Shown: positions 1 through 12,783, numbered from the stretch's first letter. The stretch: 64,000 nucleotides of DNA from Dromaius novaehollandiae (GCF_036370855.1 NC_088102.1:42383835-42447834); one strand, 5' to 3'. Translations and numbers: made by a program. Notes: a model not told the origin generated them from the sequence alone.

Positions 1-1696
1 GTCTCACTCAAAATATCATGTGGCAAGGGAAAACTTAACAGGGACACTGAAGATCTCTTTTCTTAGGGGTCTACCCTGCACACAGTCCCAAAGTATGCTC
101 TAGCTGCTTGAGTCTTGGCTTTTCAGGGGCAACCTCCAAACCTTTTGACTTTGTAAATGGTTGCATACATTATATTTTGTAGACCAAACCCTCACTTTTT
201 GTGGAATGGCCTAGTTTTGCTCTCTGATGACTATTTTTTGTAGGACGGGCATATGCAGGCTAGAAAATCTTGGTTTGCAATATACCGATACAGATGTATG
301 TGGCAATGAATTATAGTAGCTAAAGGCTTTATGCAATGGTTAAAACCATTTAGATTCTTCTCTAAAGACAAAATGTAAAAGAAATCACTGTGGATTTTGG
401 TGAGAGATTGGAAAACTTGAAGCTTTCCTAGACTTGTTGCAAGAGTTAAAAGGTTTTTTTTAAAAAAAATCTGTAGAAAAAGCAAAGAGATGTTGTCCAT
501 TAAAATGGTTCCAAAGTGGTCTCTCTCTTCTTTACCATTACACAGGCCTGTGGAGCAATGTCTTCTCCTACAACCTGTTGGATGCCTGGCATTTGTCAGA
601 TCCTTCAGAAAGATTCTCACTGAGGTGCACCCAACCCAGAGCTGTTGATGTTGGTTGGTTATATTTCTATTTCTATTTTATCTGCTGTCTTATGAATCTT
701 TAAATGACTATTATGTTCAGACACAAATAGTGTGAAATCTTCATGAAGGCTTTTTATATCTTAAAGCTAGGGCCAATACTGCACTGCTCCTTTTTTACTC
801 TTAGCTGTCACATTGCTAGTGATTTGTAATTGGGTTTCTGCTCTCATATCTGAACTCATTCTCAGCAACATTATTTCTATTAGTCTCCTTTGGATGAATT
901 TATGCAGGTGATGATTTGCGACCAAATATAAAACTACTGAAATTTTTAAACCAGATTATCTTTGTCAGAGGCCTTTCAGTGAACCTACATGTTGTTGCAA
1001 ACATCTCAGTGCTGTGATCTCTGTCTGCCTTAGCAGATCACATGTTTTGAGTATTGCTGTTACAGAGTTGGAAATATCAATTATCTTGAACTGCGTTTTG
1101 TTTTTGTTTTTGATCTGGCTACCCATTTTTTGATTTGGATACCCATTTATGTTCCTTGGAAGTGTTGTGTTTGAATGTTAATAACAAGTTTGATTTACGT
1201 GCTCTTCTTCACTTCCTCCAGAGAGGAGTTGCAGAACAGTGAGCTCAATCAATGCCTTTGATAAAAGGTCTTAGGTCCTCATCCCCAACCCAATAAATTG
1301 CCATTTAGCACAGTCCTTTTTCTCTGCTCCTTTTCCAGGTGTCTAAATCTCTTGACAGCATTTTTGTTTAAACTAATCTTGGAAGAAATAGGTCCAAATT
1401 CTCAGCCTCCGCTAATTTACACACAGAGAATCCAACTATGACTTCTATCAAACAGTAGATCACTTTTTCCAGCTTTAAGAAGTTTGTTTCCACTCTCATT
1501 TTGTTTTCTAGGGAATATGCCTTACTGAATGTTGATTCTCTTCTTGTTCCTACTTTGAGATTGATATGATTATATGTTGCCATGTTTTATCAGGAACTTC
1601 TCTCCTTTAGCTAATGTTAGATGCCTTTGGTATTGCAATTATTACAAAGAACTGCATCAAGACAATAATTTGTTCATATCCTCTACCAATCAGCAG
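1..1696 (+). other. Intron of gene A (PLA2G4E-like), partial
   Basis: This stretch is AT-rich and has no exon I can recognise. Because the exon at 1697 begins with the last two bases of a codon, the gene must continue upstream. The exon expected just before it, equivalent to 45462-45569 of gene B, was looked for here and not seen, so it should lie left of the window. Open frames on the minus strand here are short and resemble no family I know. Confidence 0.6.
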
Positions 1697-4600
1697 AACA
1701 AGAGCCTTTTCTACCAGCAAGGAACATTGAGTTGGAGACTTACTTGGTGACCCCTGAATGTGGCATCATGAGTATTGTTCGGCAGTTCTTGACAGAGCGG
1801 GTGATGGTTTCAAAGTTCTTCAACTTCCTAAAGGGATTCCAGATGCACAATGAATACCTACAGAGCAAAAGCTTTTGTATATGGAAAGGTAATAACCCCT
1901 GAATTTTAATTTTGCCTGGTTAGGTGGTTTGACATTTTTATTAGTGAAAAGAAGGTAGAAGATGATCAGGCTTTAATCTTCACTTGGGAAAAATAAATTC
2001 AATGTAACTAATTAAATGTCATCCAGTCAAATCAGCTGGACAGAGCTGAACATGCTTAACAGAAATGACTTTTTAGATCTCAGTCACTTTTTCCGCTGGA
2101 CCTCAAGTGAATTTGCAAAACAATTCAAATTCTGGCACAGCTCTGTTTTTACTGAAATTAGAATTTAAATAGGTACTCCAAGAAGTCCCTTTGTTCCTGA
2201 GAAGGGTAACTATTGCTAGTCAAGGATGGGGGAAGAGCTGCATGAGAAGGGAAAGAGCTTGTCTTTTTACCTTGGACAAGATCTCTTTTATTCTGAGTCA
2301 AGGTTGAGCTTCAGTAAAGCAGCAAGGTCTTGGAAGAGCAAAAGCAATGGGAAGACAAGTCATGTTTTATTCCTCTTTTGTTAGCCAGCCAGCAGATCTA
2401 TTACTTCTTCAGTATCACTTATCATAAGAAATATTTCCTTTTAGATACCGTGCTAGACAATTTCCCCAACCAGCTGACAGAAACAGCAGAGTTCCTGTGC
2501 CTAGCGGACACAGCTGGATACATCGATATCAGCTACCCACCACTCATGAGGCCAGAGAGGAAAGTGGATGTTGTCCTACACTTAAACTATTCTTCTGGAT
2601 CACAGACGTTGGTGCGAGGGCTACTCTGTTTTCTCCAGTAATAACCACTGTCTTTTAGCCCTTTTTAATTCCTAAGGAGTCACAGTAGTTTATATAGAAG
2701 AAACTTACTATAGGAGAAAAAAAATCTTGGCTGACAGTTCCAGTTTCTACATGTCTAGATCTCATGGTGATGCTAATATACCATGGTAAATTCCCTAAAG
2801 AGAACAAAAATAGTATCTATTTTCTAAAGTTTTTATTTTAATTAAAGCTGTGATAGATAATTGGCTATCTCCTAGACCCATGTGCTACTGGGACCGCAAT
2901 ATAGCTGGCTACATTCTCTCTACCGAGTTTTTTTCTGGAACCAGTACCACCACTTAGGAACTCGTTTTGTTTCTGTCTTGTGATATCTAAAGATAGACAC
3001 ATGCAGTTGGATTAGAAGTAATTTGTCCAGCTGTCTTTAGTACAGGAACTTGTTATTTTTTCAAAGTCGTGGAGAAGAATGTCCTTTGATGTCATATTTA
3101 CTGTTTCAAATACCAGCTAACAACTTGGCCTAGAATTCCTGTTGCTAGACATGGATGGGACAGAGCTTCTTGAAGACTAGGGATGAGTTTTCATAAGTGC
3201 CAACCAGATTCAGGAGCAAATGTCCTGTTTTCCAAAGTGGCTGACACATCTGCAAAATGAAACTAACATTTCAGTCAAGAAGATGTTTGTGCCATGATAC
3301 CTACATCACTTTTTATAGCAAACTTTAGGCATCTGAGACAGTTGGGGCTTTTGAATATTTCATGCCAAGTTAACAAGATGTTTGTACCTTTGTGAATCTG
3401 TATTTAAAAATGTAACACTTCAGATTCCTGGCCTTTCTGCTGATTTTAGGATTTTTTCCAATAGTGGGCCTGTTTCTGTGCACTAACCAGCTGGGCCAAT
3501 CCCTGTCTGCAGCTATGAACATTTTATTCATCTTGCAGATAGTTGCTGAGGAGGAGGTAGGACAGCAGTCAGGAGTTGAAGTTAGAGGCTGGGTCTTGAA
3601 ATGTTATTCTTTTAATAACTAATAGTTAATATCTCACAAAAGAGACAAAGACCAGAAGAAACACTGATAGTGAGCACGGCTCCCTGATCTTTGCGGGGAA
3701 GCCTTTGACGGATGTGTAGAGCAATGAAGAAAGTTGGGGGGGTAGCATTTCTGACTCCTTTTTTTCTGTCTAAACACAGCCTTTGGAAGAAGCCTCTAAG
3801 TACTTCTCAAAACAGGGAATCCCGTTTCCCAAAATTCACCTGAGTGATGAAGAAAAGAATAATCTAAAGGAGTGTTATATCTTTGAAGACAGAGAGACCC
3901 CTGAGGCGCCGATAGTGGTATTTTTCCCACTGGTGAATGACACGTTCAGAAAGTACAAAGAGCCGGGTAAGCTGCGGGAGCAGCCGGTCACCCTGCTGCT
4001 GCCGGATGGGAGGCCGGGGACTGCCTGGGCCGTGTGCCGGCAGCGCCGGGCCCCCCTTCCCACCCTGGGCCTTGCTTCCTCGGGGCGGGAGGAAGCCCGG
4101 AGGCACGGGCCGGCGCAGAGCGGCCTGGTGCTGCGCCGGGGTGCCCCGTCCTCCGGGCAGTGGGAGCAAGCGCAAGGCCTGCTGAGGCCTGCGCGGCTCC
4201 TGAGGGACGGTCGCTTGGTTTCCCTCTCTTGTGCTCAACCGTTGGTCCCGTTTGCCCTCCACCCAGCTACAGGCCCTGGGAGAGTCGGACCTGGCGGGGC
4301 CTTTCCCCCATCTTTACCCTTCTCCCTGTCGTACCCCAGCGTCCCCTGAGCGACGGGGAGCTCAGCCGTGCACGGTGCGGTCTGCTCCGGGCCGGCGCGA
4401 CGCAGCTCAGGACAGCCCAGCCACAGGCGCACGTCTGTTTACGAGGCCACCGGGCCCCTCCAGAGGCCACCGGGTCCCTCCAGAGGCCACGGCCCCTCTG
4501 CACCAGCCTGGAGCAGAAAGACTAGAGCCCACCTGAAAGATGAGGGGGAGCTTAATCTCTCGGCACAATTGCCAGAGAGAAACCTCCCTTTTTGCTAAAA

Positions 4601-4878
4601 CAAACCATGACTTAAAAAAGTGCTGGGTCCACAGAAGTGTCCTAGTAACGGTCTGTCTTTACTTGGCAGGGGTGGAACGCAGCCCGGCTGAGACGGCACA
4701 GGGTAACGTGGACGTTTCCAGCCTTTTCTCCCCTTACTGTATAAACAATTTTACCTACACGGAGGAGGAATTTGACAAGTTGGTAAAACTGACCAGCTAC
4801 AACATTCAGAACAACAAACATTTGATTCTTCAGGCTTTGAATTCAGCGATAGAACAGAAAAAGCAACAGAAAAAATAA
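1697..4878 (+). CDS. PLA2G4E: Gene A: cytosolic phospholipase A2 epsilon-like, last four coding exons (3' partial gene)
   Basis: Four exons are visible: 1697-1888, 2445-2611, 3780-3966 and 4670-4878, the last ending in TAA. All junctions are GT-AG and phases match (1, 0, 1). They encode about the last 250 residues of a group IV cPLA2 catalytic domain. Exon 2 carries the segment with the catalytic aspartate (LCLADTAGYIDISYPPL, followed by RPERKVDVVLHLNY); exon 3 carries the KECYIFE and [12 protein letters not shown] blocks typical of PLA2G4D/E/F. Of the three copies with comparable parts, this one reads closest to mammalian PLA2G4E, including a lysine-rich tail (EQKKQQKK) like the polybasic tail that helps target cPLA2-epsilon to membranes. 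The enzyme is cytosolic and binds membranes through a C2 domain that is outside the window; the family hydrolyses phospholipids and makes N-acyl-phosphatidylethanolamine. The catalytic serine exon also lies upstream, so activity cannot be judged. An E-like avian paralogue rather than the strict orthologue is possible. Confidence 0.9.
2445..2611 (+). CDS. PLA2G4E: Gene A exon with the catalytic aspartate
   Basis: This 167-nt exon completes a split Asp codon and ends in phase 0 before GTGCGA. It encodes DTVLDNFPNQL and then LADTAGYIDISYPPL. The Asp of LADTA aligns with the catalytic Asp of the Ser-Asp dyad (Asp549 in cPLA2-alpha). The downstream RPERK is the usual basic motif after the active-site loop. 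Length and phase equal those of gene B exon 19. Confidence 0.9.
3967..4669 (+). other. GC-rich last intron of gene A
   Basis: This 703-nt intron is very rich in G, C and CpG over about 3967-4520, in contrast with the AT-rich surroundings. The reading frame of the preceding exon stays open into it as far as 4349, so a transcript retaining the intron would add about 127 low-complexity residues before a stop. Other open frames on both strands are explained by the lack of AT-rich stop codons. It also contains a three-copy 20-bp minisatellite. Confidence 0.7.
4443..4501 (+). repeat. 20-bp minisatellite, about 3 copies
   Basis: The unit GAGGCCACCGGGCCCCTCCA is repeated at 4443 and 4463 with one change, and a third decayed copy starts at 4483. 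It lies inside the GC-rich last intron of gene A. Confidence 0.85.
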
Positions 4879-5035
4879 ATGCCATTCCAAGTTTCAGAAA
4901 GATACTCGGATCATTTTTTTCCATGCAGAAGAAACAAAAACCTGTTTGTCAATGAACAATACAGACTTGGGAAAGTACTAAGATTGTTCTTAGCTTGTGG
5001 TTCCTCTCTACCAAGCTGCAAGCCAAGATACACCA

Positions 5036-5321
5036 ATTAAACAAAATAATGATTAGCCTTGTAGGTGCTTATTTAATTGGATTTTCACTGTTGAACATTT
5101 TATAAGTTTTCATGTATATATATATACACACACACACACGTATATATATACAGACATATATATACACATGTGTATGTGTATATACACACTAAACGAAGAG
5201 TTGCTAGGAAATATAGGACATATTGACAAGCTTTTAAGTACATGCATGGAGGACAGCAATGCAAATTCTTTTAAAATTTACTGCATTGGTAAAAGTTACA
5301 TGTAAAGTGCAGATAAATAAA
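5036..5321 (+). terminator. Candidate polyadenylation signals of gene A
   Basis: ATTAAA lies at 5036-5041 and AATAAA at 5316-5321, about 160 and 440 nt after the stop codon. Either could end the transcript. A third AATAAA at 4874-4879 overlaps the stop codon itself and is unlikely to be used. No transcript evidence is available. Confidence 0.4.
5113..5188. repeat. Compound TA/CA microsatellite
   Basis: Alternating (TA)n, (CA)n, (TA)n and (TG)n runs, purely alternating purine-pyrimidine over about 75 bp just downstream of gene A. Confidence 0.9.
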
Positions 5322-6796
5322 CTACAGATATTTTACTTATTCTAAACTTAGTGCAAACAGAAAAATAGGTAATAAACCTGGACAGTTTTAAAGAAATAGA
5401 GAAAAGTATATTGTATTTTTTATTATTTCATGTCAGCATGAAATTTAGTTGCAAATACCATGCAAAACTATACATAGAAGTTATAGAAAAGAGAGTTCAT
5501 GTGGAAAGTATGTGTTTTTCTGTACTTTTAAATTTACAAATTTTATTTTGGTTTGGAAAATCCCCTAGAAGTGACTGTTCCAAACTCTGATGTGAGTCAA
5601 GATCAGCTCTTACAGTGCATGTGTAAGTACCTAACCTGGGGTTGTGCTTTTCTGTAAGGACCCATGGCTCCAGCTCAGCATCTACTTCCCATTAATTTCA
5701 ACAAGTTTAGTAGTAGTTCCTGTTATTATAATGTAGGGATGCTATGAGCATAATAACATTAAAAACTGGAAGACATTCAGATTTTATGGTAATGGAGCAA
5801 GCTAAGTGTTCTATGCTGATATCTAATTTACATTGACGGGCAATTATATAACTTTTTCAGTTCCTAAATGTTTACAAGCAACACAAGCACTTTTCATTGA
5901 GCTCATTTTTGAGCTGAAGACCAAAATAATTATTTGCTTTATGAAGGATTTTAATAACATAAATACTCTGTAAAACTGTTTCATTACAACAGAGATGTTG
6001 ATCTAAAAAAATAAAATGTTTCAGTCAGTATCATCTACCCTTAATTACTTCAAATTTGAATGAAACTCATTAACTTGTCTATGTTGAAGTAACATGTATT
6101 AGCACACACACAGCTATGAGTGGTACATTATGAATTATGCAATCATAGTGAAAATAGAAAATAAATCCTTAAACAAAATCCTAAATGAAATGTGAAGTTC
6201 TAAAAGGTTGAAAATTTCTCTTCTCTCTGGCTATCATCTCCTGTTTCTCTCTTTTTCTTCTAGCATTCCTCCATGACTTGAAGCCCTCATCTTCAGACTC
6301 CTACACTCATCTTCAATGCCTTTACCTTCCTTAGCCATGATGTGTCCTTCCCCCAGCTCTCTTTTCCAGGCTCTCACACCTCCATGCAATTTGCAGCTCT
6401 GGTTTAAATCTCCAGTGTACTAAAATGGCTGTTTACTTGATTGTGTTCATCAAGCACTCCTCTCCTTGTGATCTCTGCTGCTGAATCACACAGTCCCTTT
6501 CCACATTGCCTCTCCTCTGGTCGAGACTCACACATAAACATGAAGAGCCATTGCAGCTCTGAACTCCTTTTCAGGCTTCCCAGTTTATCATTATGGCAAA
6601 TCCATTTTGTGGGACATGTGTTTGCTACTTTTCCCATCTGCTCCTTTTCCAGCTGTAGTTTCGGGCATCTTCAAGAGCTGCAAATGAACTTCCTTTCCAT
6701 GCCTTCCAAGGCCTTTAATGAGGCCAAGTTTGAAGAGGTCTGCCTCTCTTTTTCCATTCCTGCCCTTAACTAATTCCCTATTACTTCACTTGCTGG

Positions 6797-6836
6797 TGAT
6801 TTGATTTGATTTGATTTGATTTGATTTGATTTGATT
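6797..6836. repeat. (TTTGA)n pentanucleotide microsatellite
   Basis: Eight perfect tandem copies of the pentamer, read as GATTT or TTTGA depending on phase, in the A-B intergenic region. Confidence 0.95.
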
Positions 6837-7618
6837 TTAATTCATTCTGAGCATGCCATTATGGTGTCCTCTGCTTTGCTGTACCAGTCCCTTAGGTGCC
6901 ATTCCCGCTTCAAGGCAATCTAACCAGATCCACAAGCTAGCTCCTAGCAGTGTTTCTGGTATGGCTGGATCTCTTGGACAAGAACTGGATCTTCCCGTCA
7001 ATTCTCTTCTTGTAATCCTCAAACATCCCATGACTTTCTTCTTGCAGATACATGTCTGCAGCCTGCTCCCTCACCTGACCCGCAGCCGCCTGAGTCATAC
7101 AATGAGGTCCTCAGTGTGACACTAGAAAACACCTGTTTGTCCTACATCATTGTAGACCCTGAATAAAGTCTGACTTGATCCTCTGTCTAGCACTCCTTGG
7201 GCACTGAGGGCCTTCACCCAGAGATCCCACAGACAATGATCCTGAGTTGGGGGAGGACACGGGCCCCATCTTGCCATACGCAGTAAAGGCCTGTTGTACT
7301 GTCCCAGTGCCCCCAGCTCCTGCCTGTGCTATGTGCTCAGCCGCCCTTCAGCATGCTCCAGCTTGTGTGCTGCATCCCAGCAGAGAAAGGCATGCTGACC
7401 CTGCAGCAAGTATGCGAAACGCTGTGACAAGACAGCCTCACTTAACATTCTGCCACCTCCTGGCTTTCCTTCTCGGCGAGGAGAGGGGTAGAATAGACAT
7501 TCAGGGGAATTTGTTCCATCATGTCTGAGATATTGTAGAGGTTGCTCTGGGTGACAGTAATGGCCTGTTCTTCTGAATCCCATCTAGTCAGCGCTCTTGT
7601 TCCACATTTAGCAGAGGG

Positions 7619-7900
7619 TTTTTTTTTTTTTTTTTTTTTTTAATGACTTAGGGGGTTGGATAATTTATTGGCTTCAGCTTGCTTTTTATCTTTAAATTTA
7701 TTAATTAATTACACAGACCACTTACAGAATATCCTGGTCTTCAGTTCTGCTTGCAAGCAAGTGTGGAAACTTTGTTTGGTGTTGTCTTCTGGTGTTTTTT
7801 TTGTTCTGGTTCAGCTGCTAATTGGTTGTGCTCAGCCTCTGGGCTGTACTAAAGCACTGAAGGAATGTAGGTGATGTAGGTGACAGCTACAGATGTGAAC
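7619..7900 (-). mobile_element. Possible 3' end of a minus-strand retrocopy
   Basis: A run of 23 T is followed at 7664-7669 by TTTATT, which is AATAAA on the minus strand, 22 nt from the start of the A tail. A tail plus a correctly spaced polyadenylation signal is what a reverse-transcribed mRNA leaves. The adjoining sequence is AT-rich and I do not recognise the parent gene. The right boundary is arbitrary. A plain T-tract beside a chance hexamer is the alternative. Confidence 0.3.
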
Positions 7901-10900
7901 TTTTAAAAGCCCTTTTGGTTTTGGAGATTGGGAGTGTCCCTTTTTACAGGAAATAGGAGTAATTTCATGGAATGATCCCTTCAAGGCAGGCTGCAAACAA
8001 GAGAAGAAGGAGTATTGTAAAAATCCAGGCCCTTACTATATTACAAATATTAGCCTCAATAGGGGTAACATAATTTTTCTTAACTACTTTAAAAGGCAAA
8101 ACTCTTGGTAGCTGTGCTGGTAGGAACTATAAACATTAACATAGTGACCTCCTTAATTCTAATGAGTATGTTTTGCATTTTTTCTGTCTCTGGCTTTTAT
8201 TCTTACCTATTCATTATCTGTAGGTAAGTAAAGGGATTACCATGCAGTTGCATCTTTGCCCCAGCCCTTATGATTATCACAAAGATGCATCAAGAATTGG
8301 GCAGCTCAGTGTGGTGAGTCAGCCTATAAGAACCTAAGAAAAGCAGCAGCGGGAATTTTGAACCCACTTGCAAGGCATGAGGGTACTTGGATAGTAATGT
8401 TGAATAAGTGCTGCTGATGAAGCAGAAACTAATGGCATTCTCCGAGTACTTTAGCCACAGTATTACTTTGTCTGCTGTGGTGGGCAGCACCATTTTATAC
8501 TGTTTTAGTTACTTAGTTAATTATTACAGTCTGAGTGAAACGAGCTATTCATTTCTGAGACTACCGGTTGTTTCACGTGAATGACAGGAAATGTGTCTGC
8601 CACAGAGAATGTGAGAAAATATGGATGATAGAGCAAGATTCCCTTCTGAGAAACCCTATGCCAAAACTTATTTCAATCTAAAGTTCAGCTATATATGTAC
8701 AATATCCCATCATCCTACTAGAGTAATAAGCCTCAGAGGAGGCCACCAGGGCCTCATTTCTGGCAGGACTGGTTTCCTCATGCCCTGATCTTGGTATGCT
8801 GGTCAACAGGTAAGAATGGGTGACATATGTGTCTTTTATGCCATTGAACATTTGTACCTTCGAGCTCCTCCTGAATGTCATTTTCTTGCAGAGTTCCTAC
8901 CAAAACATAGCATGCCCTCTGAATCCATACAGCACCTCCCAAAACCTCTCCCACCCTTCCAGCTCTTCATATCAAAACTCTGGGATATCTTCTTATGTCT
9001 ACAATTTCTTTCTCTTTGGTTCCTGAGGCTCCTTGGTTGCTTTTCTCTCTCTTTGATTGCTTATTTTAGTTCTATCACCTTTTCTCCACACAGTTGCGTG
9101 TCTCACCTGAGCATTGTGACATGATCCTAGCTACTCTAATCGTTGTAGCTTTTCATGCTGATTCCAAATATGACCAAACTCATATTGTTCAGATTTGAAG
9201 CTTCTGGAGGTACTATTGCAGTGTGGAAGAGACATCAGAGAAGAAGAGGAAAGATAAAGAAAACAGGTTAAAAGGCAAGGGAGGGACAACTGGAAGAAAG
9301 AAAAATTGTTGTGTAATCTCTGAGAGAAAGTGAAAAGAGAATTACTGCTGTGTGGTATTGAGATGGACAAAGGAAGGGAATGGGTATTTTAGGAATTCAA
9401 GAAGTTAATAAGAAAGGAAATCTGGAAAGAAATGCAAAGAAGAAAATGAAGAGGAAATCAGGAACAAAAAGAGAGTGGAGACAAATATTTAAAACAAGGT
9501 AAAGGCATCTCCCTCCTCTGCTTTCTTCAAAGCAGTCTTGGTAGGCTGTTCCCTTGAAAAGAATAACAAGCAAAACCCCTAATCCAGAAAACATGATGAT
9601 ATTAAATCCTACTGCTGAGATTCTGACTATAATTCTCTCATTTTGTGCCACACAGATTCTTAATGTACACATTGTGAGTGCTTTCTAACTCCCAGCTTTC
9701 TCCTGTTTTGGCTAAGTCTCCCAGGTTAACTTTCTGATGACTAGTCCTACTCACTGGGAAAAGACGGTCACCCGCACCCCAGAAGCAGCACTTCTGTTGT
9801 CAGCTGCTGCTTACTGGATCTTCCTCCCTTTCAGCTAATGACCTGTAAATCAGCTGTAAATGAAATGTTTGCTCCCCTCCTACTTCCTTTCTTCTAGTGA
9901 GGTAATAGAGTATCCTTAGAAGCTGATAACTATCAGGTAAGTAGCTGCATGTTTCTACGTATAATAGTGTATGCTTTTAAATCTTAAGCAATTAATAGTT
10001 GTTTCTTTACTTTTGCAATTTCTGCTACTGCTCAGCTGGCTGACAACCACGATTATTCCAACTAGTCTTGAAACCAACCCCTTTTCCAAACTCCTTGACC
10101 TGTAGTTGTTTCCGTTTGTTATCTACTTTGTAAATGTACGATGCAGTTTATTTTTGAGAGTTGACAGATGATATAATACCTCACACAGACCAGGGTCCAC
10201 ACTTCTCTCGGTATGATTATCATATCCTCACAGGAATATATTACAGTATTTTTTTAAGTCTTTGGTTAAAGGCTTGTTTTAACATTTATTTCTCAGAAAA
10301 TTCCTGCTTGTCTTTAACAAGAGTAAAGACAACAGATAGCATTAGAGCTCCTGTCTCCTCTCCTCCAAATTTCCTTCCTTCACTAACCTCACAACTGATG
10401 GACTAAGACATTGCTATTCCTGTGGGAAAAGCCAGAGTGCTCATCTGACTCTGCTCTCTAAATGTATAGAGAGCTGGGCACGGTGAGGTGGTCACAGCCA
10501 GTCCAGGCTATATTTCTAGTTTGCCAGGATAACCCCAGGCTGATTTCTCCTGGCCTATTCAAAGACTAAGCAAGCAAGGCATTTAAATCAATACAGGCTA
10601 TCAACAGCTCTGGTCAAGCCCAAGAAGGTGCAAAAAGAAATTAAAGACACAACTTGTTAAAACCATAAAAAGTTCCCCATGGAGTTCCATTTCTCCACAG
10701 CATACCTGTGCAGTCACAAGTAATACAGAGACCTCTGCCAAGTGATTAATTCTTCTCTGAGCTATGTAGTATGTGTGATTAAGAAGCCTGAGTATTAGAG
10801 AGACTAGAAGCACTAAAAGAACAAAGTAGTGTGCTGTTTGCTGTCAGGACAACTGTAAAGGAAATAGATTATTTGCTTTATCTGTCTTTAAATTACTGAA

Positions 10901-12755
10901 ATATGAAATGTAAAGAAATAAAATAATAGCACTTGGAGACTCTGCTTTTTATTCTATAAATCGAGACCCTCCAGCTTTGTACGTTCAGATTTTAAATTAG
11001 AGCACATTATTTCAATTGTTAATGACAGCCTCAGAGTTTTCTTTTGTATGATGTTTCTTGCAGAGACAGTCGGGTGGGAGCAGAATAACCTCGGCTTAGC
11101 TGAAAGCCACATAAATCCTTTCAGATGGTTGAGTATGCATATAACTGGGTAATTAACTCCACAGACATGGACATCTGTGTGCAGAATCTGCATATGCTCC
11201 TCCATTTTCCTCGAGGATACGGATTCTCAACTTTCTTAAGATTCATCACCTTTAGAGGGGTTTCTGAATGAACATCATCACTTATTATAATGTTTCTCTG
11301 GACTAAAGAGCCTTGGGAAAGCTGGCCGGGTCTAATAACTGTACTGGTATTTTCAGCATCCCATGTCAGGTCTTCCAAGGTCAGATAGGTCTTCTTTTCT
11401 GGGGAGGCTAAAAAAAAATCAGATGATTGTTCTCCAAATTCAGCTGTAAGAAGAGTTTTCAAGGATACAGCTCAGAGTGTCCATGACCTGAGGCCAAAAG
11501 ATGCTCTTGCACTTCAAGTGTGGGCAGAACTACTTCTCATGCTGGAAATACAGATGCTATGACACAGCCTACTGTTACCGGAGCTGCTAGTTTGTTATTC
11601 ATTTGTTTTTCTGTGTTTGAAGATAGTAATTTCCACTGTGTATGCACAGAGATGTTGATGCACTCCTCTGTTCATACTCTTTGGTTGAACAAAATCTCTG
11701 TAAAATGAAGCTGAAACACTAGACACTGTATTCAATTAATTTATTTCACTTGATATGGGCTTCCTACAATTGCTCTGTAAAATTCAATTGACTTTTTCTG
11801 GAAAAATGTACAAAAATGTAACTCCTATCTGCTCTGCACAGTCATTATACATTTCCTTGCCTTTTGTCTAGTATAAGGTGCTTTCAGACGCAGTAGTAGC
11901 CCTGGGTAATGCTCATAGCCATAGTCACTGTCCTCAGCAGCTCTCTGGTAACCCCTGCAACTGTTCATTCCTTTCTCCCCTGTCGTCCTATCAGTCACGT
12001 GCAATATGGGACTCCTAGTCCATGTTGCTTACTTACCACCCTACCTACTGCTTGTCTTCACAAACCAAAGATGCAGCTGTATGTCCTTACCTCCCCACAC
12101 CTTAGCTCTCACTCCCTGTACTGAACAAGAAATATGAGCCATCCCACGAGCAGCCGGGAGCTACTGGTCCATGCAATAACCAGCCAGCTGGTGGAGATGG
12201 CACTTTCCAGAGGGAGGTTATCTTGTGGCAGAGGTCAATGCCTCTTTGCAAGCAGTGATGTTCAGGTGTCGCTGACTATATGGAGGTTTTCGTGAAGGTG
12301 GAAAGGTGGGGGCCTGTGCACAGGTGGGTCACTGGTGATTATTTACACACAGGTACTTTTTCCATGGCTCAGTTTCCCTCACAGAGCTACACAGGACCTG
12401 CCGTGACTTACAGCTTGATGCAGTCCATGTATGGCAGGTGGGAATGCTCTGGATAGGTCCAGATAGCTGTGCCCTTCATGTTTCTCCTTCTCTGCTCTGC
12501 AGAGCAGTGTGGATTATCGTTCATCACGAGGAAAGCTGGCTGCAGGGTGGTGGCATTCGAATGCCGCTGGGTAGGCACAGCCATCAGGGCCCGGCACGAG
12601 GAAGGCGTCCCACCCGGGCAGGAGCGGACAGGCGCCTTTTGCTAGCACTCTTCCCCCGAACAGCTACGAATGAAGGCTTCTCCAGAGCAGTCATCCTCCA
12701 CACTCAGTCCTCTTTGGCAATGGGAGGGGATTCCTCTACTTACAGTGCTGAGATG

Positions 12756-12783
12756 GGTGGGGCCCCGGATCATTTTATAAAAT
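12756..12783 (+). promoter_or_regulatory. Core promoter of gene B: GGTGGGGC box plus TATA box
   Basis: GGTGGGGC (12756-12763, a KLF/Sp1-type CACCC box on the other strand) is followed by TATAAAAT at 12776-12783. The ATG is at 12823, so transcription would start near 12806 with a leader of about 15-20 nt. The same two boxes with the same 20-bp start-to-start spacing precede gene C, with further matching bases between and after them. The shared module, placed directly before an exon that splices in phase, makes this promoter credible without transcript data. Confidence 0.65.

Larger units (their letters stand above)
4879..12755. other. Intergenic region between genes A and B
   Basis: No exon with family similarity or coherent splice phases was seen on either strand. 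The region begins with the 3' flank of gene A. It contains a TA/CA microsatellite, a TTTGA pentanucleotide repeat, and a 23-T run that may mark a minus-strand retrocopy. It ends at the TATA promoter of gene B. Short open frames, such as those at 6441-6773 and 12438-12785, show no domain or splice context and are treated as chance. Confidence 0.6.

Noticed and set aside
3864-4536. Overlapping open frames on both strands in the GC-rich intron of gene A
   Set aside because: They lie between two exons that splice in phase, are of low complexity and arise from scarcity of stop codons in GC-rich sequence.
4874-4879. AATAAA overlapping the stop codon of gene A
   Set aside because: Use of this signal would cleave with almost no 3' untranslated region; later signals at 5036 and 5316 are more likely.
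7160-7200. AATAAAGTCTGACTTG-like string resembling an LTR R-U5 end
   Set aside because: No TATA box, paired LTR, terminal repeat or target duplication could be found around it.
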